In this document: one piece after another, positions 36,561-47,400 of the stretch | Layout of the letters: each line of letters opens with the position of its first letter | Position numbering within the stretch: the first letter of the stretch is position 1 | Source of the DNA: an uncultured Prevotellaceae bacterium | Lineage (GTDB): Bacteria > Bacteroidota > Bacteroidia > Bacteroidales > Bacteroidaceae | Reading direction: 5' to 3' | Assembly: GCA_902769705.1 (NCBI GenBank) | Contig: CACXPX010000022.1 | Span: 1 to 64,000, forward strand | DNA length: 64,000 nt | Program-made: the position numbers and the translations under genes | Notes under the pieces: model-generated | Seen by the model: the letters and a program-made list of their open reading frames with translations, nothing else | What the model was told of the DNA's origin: nothing | The model's database searches: none

Positions 36561-38390
36561 ATGGCAAATACTATCAACGAACGGCTGGAGCAGTTGCGCG
36601 AGGTGATGCGCCGCGAGCATCTCGCTGCATTCATCTTTCCTAGCACCGACCCTCATCAGAGCGAATATGTGGCAGACCATTGGAAATGCAGACAATGGAT
36701 TAGCGGTTTCGACGGCTCGGCTGGCACGGCTGTTGTGACGATGACAAATGCTGCCTTGTGGACCGACTCCCGCTATTTCTTAGCAGCTGAGGAGCAATTG
36801 CGCGGCACGGAGTTCCAGCTGATGAAACTCAAGATGGAGGGAACGCCCACCATCGCACAATGGATAGGCGAGGAGATCAGAAACGCACGCTATCCGTATG
36901 AAGACTGGACGGAAGTGGGCATCGATGGAATGGTGAGCTCCGTCAACCAAGTGCGAAAGCTCATTGCCGACCTGCGGCAACAGGGCGGCATCACCCTCCG
37001 CACCAACCTGGACGCACTCCAGCAGATATGGACCGACCGTCCGCCTGTGCCGCAAAAACCTGTGGAAATCCATTCTTTGGAATATGCAGGCGAGACAACT
37101 GCTTCGAAACTCAGCCGCATACGACAAACTTTGCACGAGCGGCATGCTGACGGAATGCTTATGGCTTCGCTCGACGACATTGCCTGGACGCTTAACCTGC
37201 GTGGCAGCGACGTGCATTGCAATCCTGTCTTTGTCAGCTATTTGCTCATCGCTTCGAAGAGCGCCACCCTGTTTGTCGACCGTCAGAAGCTGACGCCCGG
37301 CGTGCTGGCCTGTCTGAAGCAAGAAGGCATACAAGTCGACGACTATGCGAATGTGGCAAGTGCGCTGAAGAACTATTTTGAATATAATATCCTGCTCGAC
37401 CCCGACGAGGTGAACTACGCCCTATACGACGTTGTGAAAAACTATACGCATAACGACACGCGCAGCCACGTGCAGATTGTTGAAGAAAAGTCGCCCGTGA
37501 AGGCGATGAAGGCCATAAAAAACGACATCGAGATACAGGGTTTTAGGCGTGCGATGCTGAAAGACGGCATCGCAATGGTCAAGTTTCTGAAATGGCTGAA
37601 ACCCGCCGTTGAGGCTGGTGGACAAACCGAGATGTCGCTCGATGCGAAGCTAACAGCCTTGAGGGCTGAGCAGTCGGGCTTCCGAGGCATCTCCTTCGAT
37701 ACCATTTGTGGCTACGAACAACATGGAGCCATCGTGCACTATGAGGCTACACCTGAGACCGACATTCCTGTCGAGCCGCGTGGATTAGTGCTTATCGACA
37801 GCGGTGCACAATACCTTGACGGCACAACCGACATCACTCGAACCATTGCCCTTGGTCCTCTCTCCGAAGAGCAGCGCCGCGTCTACACCCTCGTCCTGCG
37901 CGGTCACATCCAACTCTCGATGTGCAAGTTCCCCGATGGCACAGCCGGCACGCAGATGGACATACTCGCCCGTCAATACTTATGGCGCGAAGGTCTGAAC
38001 TATCTGCACGGAACAGGTCACGGAGTGGGGCAGTATCTGAACGTGCATGAGGGGCCGCATCAGTTCCGAATGGAGTGGGTACCGGCTCCGTTCCGTACTG
38101 GAATGACTGTTACCGATGAGCCGGGCATCTACCTCGCAGGCCGCTTCGGCGTGCGGATAGAGAATGTGCTCCTCGTCACACCTTATCAAGAAACCGAGTT
38201 CGGGCGCTTCTTGCAGTTTGAGCCGCTCACACTCTGTCCCATCGACACCAAACCCATTCTTCGCGACTTGATGCTTGACGAGGAGGTGGAGTGGCTCAAC
38301 CAATACCATTCTATGGTCTACGAGACGCTCGCACCCCATCTCGATGACGACGAGCGCCAATGGCTTCTCGAGGCTACGAGAGCGCTATAG
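36561..38390 (+). CDS. M24-family Xaa-Pro aminopeptidase
   Basis: The 609-residue cytoplasmic peptidase has two creatinase-like N-terminal domains and the pita-bread catalytic domain. Metal ligands are visible: LDGTTDITRT (two Asp, about 420-431), HGTGHGVGQYLNVHEGP (His about 487), TDEPGIY (Glu about 520) and RIENVL (Glu about 533). It removes residues ahead of proline. Length is typical of the long form. It lies 27 bases after the thioredoxin gene and ends 83 bases before a strong terminator. Confidence 0.93.
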   Translation: MANTINERLEQLREVMRREHLAAFIFPSTDPHQSEYVADHWKCRQWISGFDGSAGTAVVTMTNAALWTDSRYFLAAEEQLRGTEFQLMKLKMEGTPTIAQWIGEEIRNARYPYEDWTEVGIDGMVSSVNQVRKLIADLRQQGGITLRTNLDALQQIWTDRPPVPQKPVEIHSLEYAGETTASKLSRIRQTLHERHADGMLMASLDDIAWTLNLRGSDVHCNPVFVSYLLIASKSATLFVDRQKLTPGVLACLKQEGIQVDDYANVASALKNYFEYNILLDPDEVNYALYDVVKNYTHNDTRSHVQIVEEKSPVKAMKAIKNDIEIQGFRRAMLKDGIAMVKFLKWLKPAVEAGGQTEMSLDAKLTALRAEQSGFRGISFDTICGYEQHGAIVHYEATPETDIPVEPRGLVLIDSGAQYLDGTTDITRTIALGPLSEEQRRVYTLVLRGHIQLSMCKFPDGTAGTQMDILARQYLWREGLNYLHGTGHGVGQYLNVHEGPHQFRMEWVPAPFRTGMTVTDEPGIYLAGRFGVRIENVLLVTPYQETEFGRFLQFEPLTLCPIDTKPILRDLMLDEEVEWLNQYHSMVYETLAPHLDDDERQWLLEATRAL

Positions 38391-38473
38391 GCCTGCATGA
38401 GGCCTTCCCACGTTCCTCTTAATGCAACTGTGTCAACATGAGGAAAGATTTAAACCGTTAAAGGAATTTCATA

Positions 38474-38510
38474 GAGCGGTCGCACAAGAGTGTGGCCGCT
38501 CACTCTTTTT
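38474..38510 (+). terminator. Terminator of the porin-to-aminopeptidase operon
   Basis: GAGCGGTCGCAC pairs with GTGTGGCCGCTC (12 bp, two G-T wobbles) around AAGA, followed by CTCTTTTT. Confidence 0.88.
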
Positions 38511-38548
38511 AGCATAGTTCTATATGCTTTTGGGCATTTAAAAATTTT

Positions 38549-38933
38549 CAATTTTCACTACAAAATCTTGTTAACTGACCAATGTGTTCTAGAGTGAAAA
38601 AACGTCTGAAAAAATGATTTTGATGCTTTGTCAACTCCATTTTTGGTTTGTGGATTTGGTACATGCTGCATCTGAGGGCGTCACATGTGGCATCTGACGC
38701 GACTACTTGTATCACCTGACGGCCTTAGATGTTATAAGTGACAGGCTCAGATGCCACAAGTGACAAAGCGAAAGCATAGCTTTAACTTGTGCGAAAAATG
38801 TAAGAAAAACAGAAGTCCTTGATAATCAGCCGCTTCTGGGATTGTCGATTTTTTGCGTTTTTCGTGCTAAAATCTTGTTTGATTCAAAATATTGCGCGTT
38901 TTTAGGTGAAATAATTCGGAATTATTTTGACAG
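38549..38933 (-). repeat. ~385-bp brick element, copy C (inverted, diverged)
   Basis: Read on the minus strand this copy keeps the layout of A and B: TGTCAAAATAATTC start at 38933, a decayed stem-loop region, six 22-bp bricks (38652-38783) and the CTAGA...GTTAACAAGATTTTG end. Length is within one base of A and B although the sequence has drifted most and the stem no longer pairs well. It occupies the gap between the aminopeptidase gene and the small peptide gene. Confidence 0.8.
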
Positions 38934-39037
38934 TTTTCGGCTGGTAGGATGAACGAAGGCCTGGTTTTGATTATAGGTTTCTTGTTGTCTTGTGGACGGA
39001 AAAAGTGTTTTTAAAAGTTAATTTTTTGTATAATTTC

Positions 39038-39068
39038 TTGCGCGTGCGCGATATTCTATTTATATTTG
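39038..39068 (+). promoter_or_regulatory. Promoter of the small-peptide/giant-protein operon
   Basis: TTG (39038-39040), 20-base spacer, TATATTTG (39061-39068). Transcription would start near 39075, giving a ~57-base leader. Confidence 0.7.
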
Positions 39069-39131
39069 CATTTTTAAAGCCTATGTAAAAATAGGGCAAA
39101 TGCAAAAATTGAACAAACTCAACCGGAAATA

Positions 39132-39338
39132 ATGAAAAAAGATAGATTAACGAGAAAAACTTACGCGACTCCGAACATACATGTGAAGGAGATAGCTGCT
39201 GAACCATTTATGGTCGGCACTACCGAGACTCTGCCCTTCGATCAGAATGAAGGTACGGAAGAGGCGCTTTCCAAGGAGGGAAGCATCTGGGACGACTATG
39301 TTCCTGCTCGTGGGAATAACGAACTATTTGATGAATGA
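39132..39338 (+). CDS. 68-residue small protein with YxxP start and WDD near the end
   Basis: The sequence is basic at the start (MKKDRLTRKTYATPNIHVKE), then acidic, with LSKEGSIWDDYV near the C-terminus. It has no signal peptide and no Cys. Similar short proteins (YxxPxIxV..., SKE..WDD) occur upstream of large surface proteins in Prevotella-type genomes as far as I recall; their role is not known to me. It has its own promoter, and its stop overlaps the ATG of the next gene (ATGA at 39335-39338), which suggests coupled translation. A peptide precursor or chaperone-like partner are both possible. Confidence 0.7.
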   Translation: MKKDRLTRKTYATPNIHVKEIAAEPFMVGTTETLPFDQNEGTEEALSKEGSIWDDYVPARGNNELFDE

Positions 39339-42300
39339 TTTTTGTAATTAACAAGAACTATACGCATAAAATCGCATATATGCCTATGAAAAATAATACA
39401 ATCGTACAAGTGTTGCTTTCCATGCTCCTCTCGTGGGTGGGCATAGAAGTTCAGGCACAAGATTTCAAATTATATTTCGCCAATAACATCACCGATATTA
39501 CCGATTTCACAAAGATTGAGGACGTAAGCTCGCCCCTTCTTTGGCGTGAGGTGAAGGACAAGGACATCAGCGGCAATTTGGCCGAAGTGATGGAGGTGAG
39601 GAGGATGTTTGCCTCCCAGGATTTGAAGTTCAGGGCGCAGCAACAGCAATTTTGGACAATGCGCGACCATTGCCTGCTCTGTTTCCGCATCAACGATGGT
39701 CAGGGCAAGACTGGCAGCTACACGGTGGAGGTGTGCGACAGCGCGGGCAAGTCTCCGCAGACGCTCTCGGTGAGCCGCTATTTCTATGTGAATGCCCCCC
39801 GACAAGGTGAGGATGTGAAAATCAAGGTCTACAAGACCGGCAACGAGGCCGACAGCATATCATTCAAGTACCATGTGTATGACTGGGGCGATGAAAACCT
39901 CTATATCTTCCAACTCGACTCGAAACGACAACTAAGCAAGGAGGTTTACCGTTTGCAATATGTGCTCGGACATTCTGATAAAGACGGTACGTTCCAACGT
40001 GACACCACAACGCTGTCGTTGCGAGAAACTGCATTCCAAAGCTTCTATGTGGACAATGGCCGCGACTTGATGGATGTGTTCCTCATCAGCGGTGATCCTA
40101 ACTATCCCGAGGAAGAGCACAAGTTGCGCCTGAACAAGGCTCGCTTGCACCCAGGTGTCACTCTGGATCCTGACTATAGCGTTACGAGCCTGTCGTCGAC
40201 TTTCAAACTTGACAAGCATGAAGACCGCGAATTGGTGAACTTCAACTGGATAGGCTCAGGGCTCTACGAGCGTTTCGACACGCTCTACGTGAAATTGCTT
40301 AACAGCAAAGGCGAGGACATCGAGCGCGCCACCTTCCATGTTGAGGCTATCAATGAGAAGGGTGAGCGCATCCCTAATACCGATCGCATGAGGTATCTGG
40401 GCTACGATCGCAAGATTAAGCAGCACCGCCTGCTCACCTTCGGACGCCCCGCATTCATGGAGATTGTGGCATCGGGCTATGTGCCAAGGCTCTATAAGTA
40501 TCCTGGTGCAGCCGACCCCGTGACTCGCATTGTTGACGAGTCGCTTTGCTCGGCCACCGTGCAGTTGCTCACCAACCGCAATAACGACGGCGGTATCGCA
40601 ATGAGCAGTTCGCACGTGATGGTGCTGCACGATACCAAAAACGTGGTCTACATCTATGGCGACGACCATGCAGAATGCGATATCGAGGACTTCGACATCA
40701 CTTTCCGCCCGACGGCCGACACGCTCTACTATGTGCAAGATGCAGGCCACCAGTATCCGAAGGTGATGAACAACGGTCCGATTGAGAAGTATGCCAAGAT
40801 GGAACTCTCGTTCGCCATACCGCGTGGGCAATCTATAGGCTCGGTGAAACTCTTCGGTACGGATGTTGCCTCGGAAAAAGAATATGAGTTCGACCGCCCC
40901 GCTGCGAGGGTAACTGACATCTCGGACTTCCCGTCGTTCACATATAACTATGTGGATATGTCCTACAACATGGAGGATGTACTGCCTTTTAACAAACTCT
41001 TTCGGCTGAAGATGAAGGCGGGCAACTTCGAGTATGCGGAGTTCCCCTACTTTTACCCTCTCTACATCGACAGGAAGAAGGCTAGGGAAGAAGTGGAAAA
41101 GAAGGCGAAAGAGCATGTTCCTGGCACAAATAACGATTCGCGCGATGTGGCCTTTGCTGATGCTGGATTCAGTCTCAACATGCCTGCGAACTTCACCCTG
41201 AATTTCTCTCCCATTGTGGTTACCCAGTCTTTGAACATCGACTTCAGAAATCAGGTAATCACCTCGAATACAACAATGGCCTATGGTACGCAAGGAGCAA
41301 GCGAAAGGGGCAGCGTGTTGCGCGAGGAAGCGAAAGAATACTACGGGAATAACAAACAGTCGCTTTGGTATAAGGACAAGGATCACAACCTTGGCTACAA
41401 CCAAAAGGGAACGGCAAAACTGGAGGATTGGATTCTGAACGAGATGGACGACATCTTCAGCTATTCGCCTGCTGCCATTGGAGTGGGAATGACGCTGAGC
41501 GGTACGTTGGGCATGTCGATGCCGTTCGGTCCTGGCGCTGGTACAAACGGCAACTACTTTATCCTCGACCAATTGAGCTTCAAGGGAGGCTATGGCATCT
41601 CGTTGGCTTCACCCGACCTTCTGAATAGTTATCTGAATGCTGGCGGTTTCGGAGCCATCTTCAAGAAGTTGCCTTGTTTCCACATCGGATTCAACTTCGA
41701 CGCCCGTGCAGAAGTGGAAGGTGGCGTGAAAATGTACGACAAGGCAGGCGAAACTTTCAATTTGGACAGCTATGGCTATTACGGCCAAGTGTCGCTCAAG
41801 GCCAAAGTCGGAGTGTGGGCAGAGTTCTCAACACCACCTAACCCGATGTTCCATGTCGCTGCTGGTGTCAGAGGAGGATTGAAACTTGGTGTGGGATATG
41901 GTTTGGCTGGGCCTTTTAAGAAACAAGCACCTGACCACGGTGGATTTGGTCTTGTAGTGGGTGGCGTGGAGGCTTATGCCAACATCCACTCGTTCATCTT
42001 CAACTGGGCAGGACGTGCCGGTTTCACTTGGGGAAAGAAATGGCTCTTCCCGAAGGATAACAACCACAACCCCTTCCATGCGAAGTATCCTTGGTGGGTT
42101 CCTAATAACGAAAATGCCAAGACCGTGGCCGAGAGTTACCGTCGTTTGCCGCTGCTTGGTGCCTCGACCTTCGGCGCGACACTTGTCGGCGATGTGGCTG
42201 CCGATGCCAACCCACACTTCCTTGATGACACCCATGTGGTGTATAACGACTTGCGCAATCCTACCGACTACAACGACGACTGTGTGACTGTGCTGAACAT

Positions 42301-44377
42301 GGACGACAATACATCAGTTAATATCTCACAGTCAGATAATACCACGATGAGCCACATGCGTTCGAAGCGAGGTGAACACGAGGTTGTGGTGTTTGAGGAA
42401 TTGGGACGTAAGGTTTTGACTAGCGAGGTGGTGGCTGAGACTGCTGCAGAGAAGAGCAATGAGCTCTCGTCATGCACTTTCCTCTCGTCGGTCATCAAGA
42501 ACGTGGAAACTGGTCTGTGGGAGAAAATCAATATCACTACCGACGATGGATATGTGGACAGCAAACCCGTGGTGACTGTCCAAGACGACGGAAAGGCCGC
42601 ATGCGTATGGCAGCGCGGCTTCTTGCACCTGCTCGATGGGGAGGTGCCCAATGACACACTCTACAACAACGCTCTGCGTGGCAACTTGGTGCTCTCCATT
42701 TATGACGGCAATTCTTGGAGCAAGCCTGTTTCGCTCTATAACCTTGATGAGTATCATGTGGCAGCCGAGTACGACCTCATCATGCGTAACGACACTGTGC
42801 TCGTGGGCACGCGTATGGTTGACAATCCGCAAGATTCCCTGAAGATGAAGACGAATTTCAGTTTCGCATCTGTGGACAATAAGGCAAAGACAGTTCACTT
42901 CACTAAAGACCCCATCACACCGCTCCACTTCTTCATGAACCGCGTGGGTCAGCACGGCGTTATTGCCATGCTCTACGAGAAAAACGACTCCACGCGTGAC
43001 ATTTATGTGAAGACACTGGCCATGAGTGGACGCGACAACGGTTTGACCGGCAGCGACATCGGTGCAAACTTCTGCTCGCCCAACCGTGTGAAGATCATCT
43101 GCGATAGAGCTGCTGAGAATCTTAACGACTTTGCCATCCTTTGGACGGAAATGAATAACGTGGCGCACAATAGCGGTGAGGCCAATACGAATACTGATGA
43201 GGTGCGCTTGATGCTCAATGCCTCGCGCATTAGTCTGCAGCCGGCTCCGCATATCACGGCGCCCATTACCTTGGGATGTGAGCGTGACAGCCTCATCATG
43301 ACCGACTTTGACGGTTTCCTCGACGACTCGCGCATCAAGGTGGTGTACTCGCTGGCCAATATCGAGACGGGTGCCGCTGTCATCATGAGCAATGAGAAAT
43401 ACTTCACCAACAGTTTTGAGTATGACCTTTCCTATCCTAAGGATGCCGTGCTGGCCAGTAGTTATTTACCGCTGAACCTCGAGGTGCGTAACACGGGAAC
43501 ATCGGGCATTCGTCAGGTGACGGCAAGAATCAATGGTAGGGAGTTTGTCATTGCCGATTCCTATGTGCCTCCTCTGCAGAAACGTTCGCTTGTAGTGAAC
43601 TATCCCATTGGTGACGATTTCGACGGATATATCACTAGCGACGTTATTGTGGACTACGACAACATCTTCCGTGCACAGCATCATCCCAAACGCAAGAATG
43701 TGAGCTTCCGCCGGCAAATCAAGACAAAGACGCTTTCCAATGTCTCTATGGAAGACGTGGAATGCCGGCTCATCGGCCATAGTGTGGAAGACGGTGTGAA
43801 CAACTTTGTCGTTGAGCTGACCGACCATTCCGTTCGTGGCATGTCTAAGCGTCATGCTGTGCATGTGGGTGTCTATGCTCATCCCACCAACGTAGAGCCG
43901 ATTCTCGATGATGCTGTGGCAATTGTAACTGCCGATGATTTCTCAGAGATTGCCGGACAGCGTAAGGCGTATGCCACGGTGCGTGTGGCTGGCATCAAGG
44001 AACCGGTGCGTGCATACGTCTCCACACATGTCTTCAACACCATTGTCACTGATAATCTTTTTGAAGACTATGTTGAGAACCGCCACGCACGTGATAATGC
44101 TCACTACGTCACACTGCTGCCTCATAACGACCCAACCATCGTTGAACGGATCATGAATGATGAAGATAATAAAATGGTGTCGTTCTTTGTGAAGGCTGAG
44201 GACAATGGCTTGCGCATCAGCGGTCTGAAGAAGGGAACTCACCTGCGTATCTATGGTGTGAACGGCATTATGTTGTTCAATAAGGCTGATGTTGACAACG
44301 AGGTCTTTGTTCCTCTCAAGTCAAACAATGTCTATCTCATTAGCGATGGAAAAGAAATCTTGAAGTATGCTTTCTAA
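39335..44377 (+). CDS. 1680-residue secreted surface protein with Gly-rich barrel-like core
   Basis: The protein has a signal peptide (core about residues 20-42, ending EVQAQ). I recognise no named domain in residues 45-600. Residues ~607-920 are Gly-rich with alternating hydrophobic strands (GVGMTLSGTLGMSMPFGPG, FHIGFNFDARAEVEGGV, LKLGVGYGLAGPF), like a membrane barrel or a beta-solenoid. Next come propeller-like repeats (NPHFLDDTHVVYNDLRNP, about 950-1330) and Ig-like domains, ending LRIYGVNGIMLFNK...NVYLISDGKEILKYAF, a probable type IX sorting domain. ATG 39335 overlaps the upstream stop; ATG 39380 or 39386 would give a tidier signal peptide. Function unknown. Confidence 0.75.
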   Translation: MIFVINKNYTHKIAYMPMKNNTIVQVLLSMLLSWVGIEVQAQDFKLYFANNITDITDFTKIEDVSSPLLWREVKDKDISGNLAEVMEVRRMFASQDLKFRAQQQQFWTMRDHCLLCFRINDGQGKTGSYTVEVCDSAGKSPQTLSVSRYFYVNAPRQGEDVKIKVYKTGNEADSISFKYHVYDWGDENLYIFQLDSKRQLSKEVYRLQYVLGHSDKDGTFQRDTTTLSLRETAFQSFYVDNGRDLMDVFLISGDPNYPEEEHKLRLNKARLHPGVTLDPDYSVTSLSSTFKLDKHEDRELVNFNWIGSGLYERFDTLYVKLLNSKGEDIERATFHVEAINEKGERIPNTDRMRYLGYDRKIKQHRLLTFGRPAFMEIVASGYVPRLYKYPGAADPVTRIVDESLCSATVQLLTNRNNDGGIAMSSSHVMVLHDTKNVVYIYGDDHAECDIEDFDITFRPTADTLYYVQDAGHQYPKVMNNGPIEKYAKMELSFAIPRGQSIGSVKLFGTDVASEKEYEFDRPAARVTDISDFPSFTYNYVDMSYNMEDVLPFNKLFRLKMKAGNFEYAEFPYFYPLYIDRKKAREEVEKKAKEHVPGTNNDSRDVAFADAGFSLNMPANFTLNFSPIVVTQSLNIDFRNQVITSNTTMAYGTQGASERGSVLREEAKEYYGNNKQSLWYKDKDHNLGYNQKGTAKLEDWILNEMDDIFSYSPAAIGVGMTLSGTLGMSMPFGPGAGTNGNYFILDQLSFKGGYGISLASPDLLNSYLNAGGFGAIFKKLPCFHIGFNFDARAEVEGGVKMYDKAGETFNLDSYGYYGQVSLKAKVGVWAEFSTPPNPMFHVAAGVRGGLKLGVGYGLAGPFKKQAPDHGGFGLVVGGVEAYANIHSFIFNWAGRAGFTWGKKWLFPKDNNHNPFHAKYPWWVPNNENAKTVAESYRRLPLLGASTFGATLVGDVAADANPHFLDDTHVVYNDLRNPTDYNDDCVTVLNMDDNTSVNISQSDNTTMSHMRSKRGEHEVVVFEELGRKVLTSEVVAETAAEKSNELSSCTFLSSVIKNVETGLWEKINITTDDGYVDSKPVVTVQDDGKAACVWQRGFLHLLDGEVPNDTLYNNALRGNLVLSIYDGNSWSKPVSLYNLDEYHVAAEYDLIMRNDTVLVGTRMVDNPQDSLKMKTNFSFASVDNKAKTVHFTKDPITPLHFFMNRVGQHGVIAMLYEKNDSTRDIYVKTLAMSGRDNGLTGSDIGANFCSPNRVKIICDRAAENLNDFAILWTEMNNVAHNSGEANTNTDEVRLMLNASRISLQPAPHITAPITLGCERDSLIMTDFDGFLDDSRIKVVYSLANIETGAAVIMSNEKYFTNSFEYDLSYPKDAVLASSYLPLNLEVRNTGTSGIRQVTARINGREFVIADSYVPPLQKRSLVVNYPIGDDFDGYITSDVIVDYDNIFRAQHHPKRKNVSFRRQIKTKTLSNVSMEDVECRLIGHSVEDGVNNFVVELTDHSVRGMSKRHAVHVGVYAHPTNVEPILDDAVAIVTADDFSEIAGQRKAYATVRVAGIKEPVRAYVSTHVFNTIVTDNLFEDYVENRHARDNAHYVTLLPHNDPTIVERIMNDEDNKMVSFFVKAEDNGLRISGLKKGTHLRIYGVNGIMLFNKADVDNEVFVPLKSNNVYLISDGKEILKYAF

Positions 44378-44408
44378 ACCGATATTCCCGATGAAAAAGA
44401 ATAAAAGT

Positions 44409-47400
44409 ATGAAAAAAATCATATTGTTGAGCCTCTTGCTGGCTCTCACCATGACAAAGGCCTTTGCCGACGAAGTGGCAGGCTTCGACGGACCAACGTG
44501 GTACGATTATCGTGCCGACAGCTATGCTGGCGGTAACGGGAATGAGAATAATCCCTACCTGATATCTACCCCAGCGCAGTTGGCAAAGTTGGCTTACGAA
44601 GTGAACGTGAACGGTGCAGAGGGCTACTATAAACTCGCTGGCAATATCTCGCTGAACGAGCGTGTAGATGGTGAGCGTGTGCTATGGGTGCCGATCGGCA
44701 TCAGTGAAGACAAACCCTTCAAGGGAACGCTGACCAACCCTGACGGTTATGTCATCGAGAACATGATGATCAAAGCGAACAGCACAGAAACCACCAGTTG
44801 CTTCGGACTCTTCGGTTATGTCAAAGAAGGAACTGTTGATGGTATCATTATGAAGGATGCAGACATAAGAGTGACCGATGTGAGTACCCAGTATTGTGCA
44901 GGTTTGATTTGTGGCGAGTTGAAAGACGGGCATGTGAAGAACTGCGAGGTACAGGGATATATTACTGCGAAGGGTATCGGTTTTTTATCGACAACTCCCA
45001 CTAACGTCAATTTCACTACACTTACCACTCCTTTGAAGGTATGCATCGGTGGCGTGGTGGGTCGGAGCTGGAATCTTTATTATCAAGGAACGGGAACAGG
45101 CTCCTTTATTAGCTGTGTGGCTAGGGTAGAGATAAATATCGACGGTGCCTCGGATTCAATGACCACGCTCGGCGCGGTAGCTGCAGGTGGTGTGGTGGGT
45201 TTGTCATACGGCCCCGTCGTTGATTGCCATTCTGTTTTGACAGTGACAGCAAAGAATCTCTCTGCAGAGGAATATAGTTGTTTGGGAGGTGTCGTTGGTT
45301 ATTGCTATTGTAACATAGATGGAAGCACAATGAGAATCTGGCATTGCTCAGCGTCGGGAGATATGACGGTGGAGGATAAGTCACTTACGCGCACAGGCGG
45401 GCTGATAGGGTGCTCCACTGGGTATAGGTCGCAACTGTATATGAAGTATTGCGCCACATCGGTGACGCTAACCGGAGGTCACACGCTGGGAGGTATGATA
45501 GGCCAATGTTATCAGGATTCAGGCATTAGTAACCTATCCCCAAGGGGCGTACGTCTGCAGAACAATTTGTGCAGTTCGTATATAGATGCTCGCAATGCTA
45601 CTTATGCGGGGGGATTCTTCGGCGAGGTTTCCTGTGAAAAGAAATTTGGTTATGAGTATCATGAGTTTACGGATGTCGATGATTATAACTTTTTCTTCGG
45701 AACGATGGTGAAGCCCACGGAATCAACCAGATACGGCACTGTGCTTGGATATGGCCACTTTAAAGGCACACCCACTTTCAAAAATTTCAGCTATAGCGGG
45801 GAGATGTGTAGTTTGCAGACCAATGGCATGGGATATAATTTGTCGCGTGTAGGCATCTACGATGGTACGATGCCCGACGCCGATGGTTATAGTTTTTTTG
45901 GCATTAATTGGGGTGGTGGTCTTACCTCTGATCATCCAGAGCGAGCAGCTTTATTCGAGGATGATATAACGATGTGCTATACCGACAACTATATTATTTG
46001 CGGATCGCTTTTCTATATTACCAACGACAGGAAGACACTATACAATGCAAATGATGTCACCATCGATTTCTCCATCGAAGATGTCAAAAACAGTTCTACT
46101 GGCGAGCGAAAGGCCGTCTTTACTGTGCCCGACGACGTAAAGTGCGTGAAGGTAGTCGATAAGCACCTTTATCCGCTTGACCCGGGTGAGGTGGTAGTCA
46201 CCGTCAAATGGAACGGACTGCAGCGCAAGGTGCACCTGGACATTACGTATGGGCAGGAGTGGAAAGGTGGTTCGTCGGTTTATTTTGACAATGTTTATTA
46301 TGATTCTCAGGGTAATCCAAGTTCGTCTTTTGCTAATTATAATGCAGACGGGTCGGCTGAGAAACCTTATCTCATTCATACAGCCGACCAGTTGAATGGT
46401 GTGCTGCACTCTGTGAAATACAACAAAGCGGGTGTGCATATAAAGCTGGCTAATGATATCTTCTTCAACACCCATTTGTTGCAGGAAGATGGTACAGCGC
46501 GCTCCGATGCAATGAAGTGGGACCCCATTGACCTCAAAGCGAATCTCGATGGCAACGGCAAGACCATCTACGGCCTGTATGTGAATAAGGTTTCTACTGC
46601 CAATAATCAGTCATTCGGTCTATTTGCTAACCTCTACGGTTCAGTAGAAAACCTCGCTATCGTGGATAGTCATGTGGAAGTGGATTCTGAGCACGAAGGT
46701 ATCAATGTTGGTATGTTGTGCGGCAGTATGAAAGATGGGGCTTCCGTCAGTAATTGCCTGATGCACGGTAATGTTGTGTCAGATGCCAATCGTGGTGGTT
46801 TATGTGGCAATGCCCAAGCTGACAATATATCCATCACAGACATCTTTAGTTGTGTACACGTTTGTCAGCCAGGATGGCCCCCAACAGTGTCCAGTATTGA
46901 TGATTATAGCGGAGGTGTTGTGTGCGATGTTTCCTGGGATGTCATGGAACGGTGTTTCTCTACAGGAAGAGTGGAATACAATTCCGCGTGGAGCGACGGA
47001 ATAGTTAACACGGACTATGTAATCGACTGCTATTATGATGCACAGATGCTGGATTGGCCTGGAAGCGAAAGGGATTATGCCTTGACTACGAAACAGATTC
47101 TTTCTCGGAAACTCTATGAAGGCAAGGAAAAATGGCAGCAGCAGGAGGAGTGCTATCCCATGTTGAAGACCTTTGCAGATACTCCCTATGGTAAACTGCT
47201 CGCCATGCCAGTGCTCTTTGATGGTCTAGATGACGATGCTCCATTTTTTGATTCTCATTATTTGAATGATGACTGGGCTGGTAACGTGAACTACATCTTT
47301 GAATTCCCTACGGAGGATGTTACATGGAGAGCTCTCCATGGCGATACATATATTGATGTGATTAACGACTGCGGTGCTGCTTCGTTGGTGAAGGAGACGG

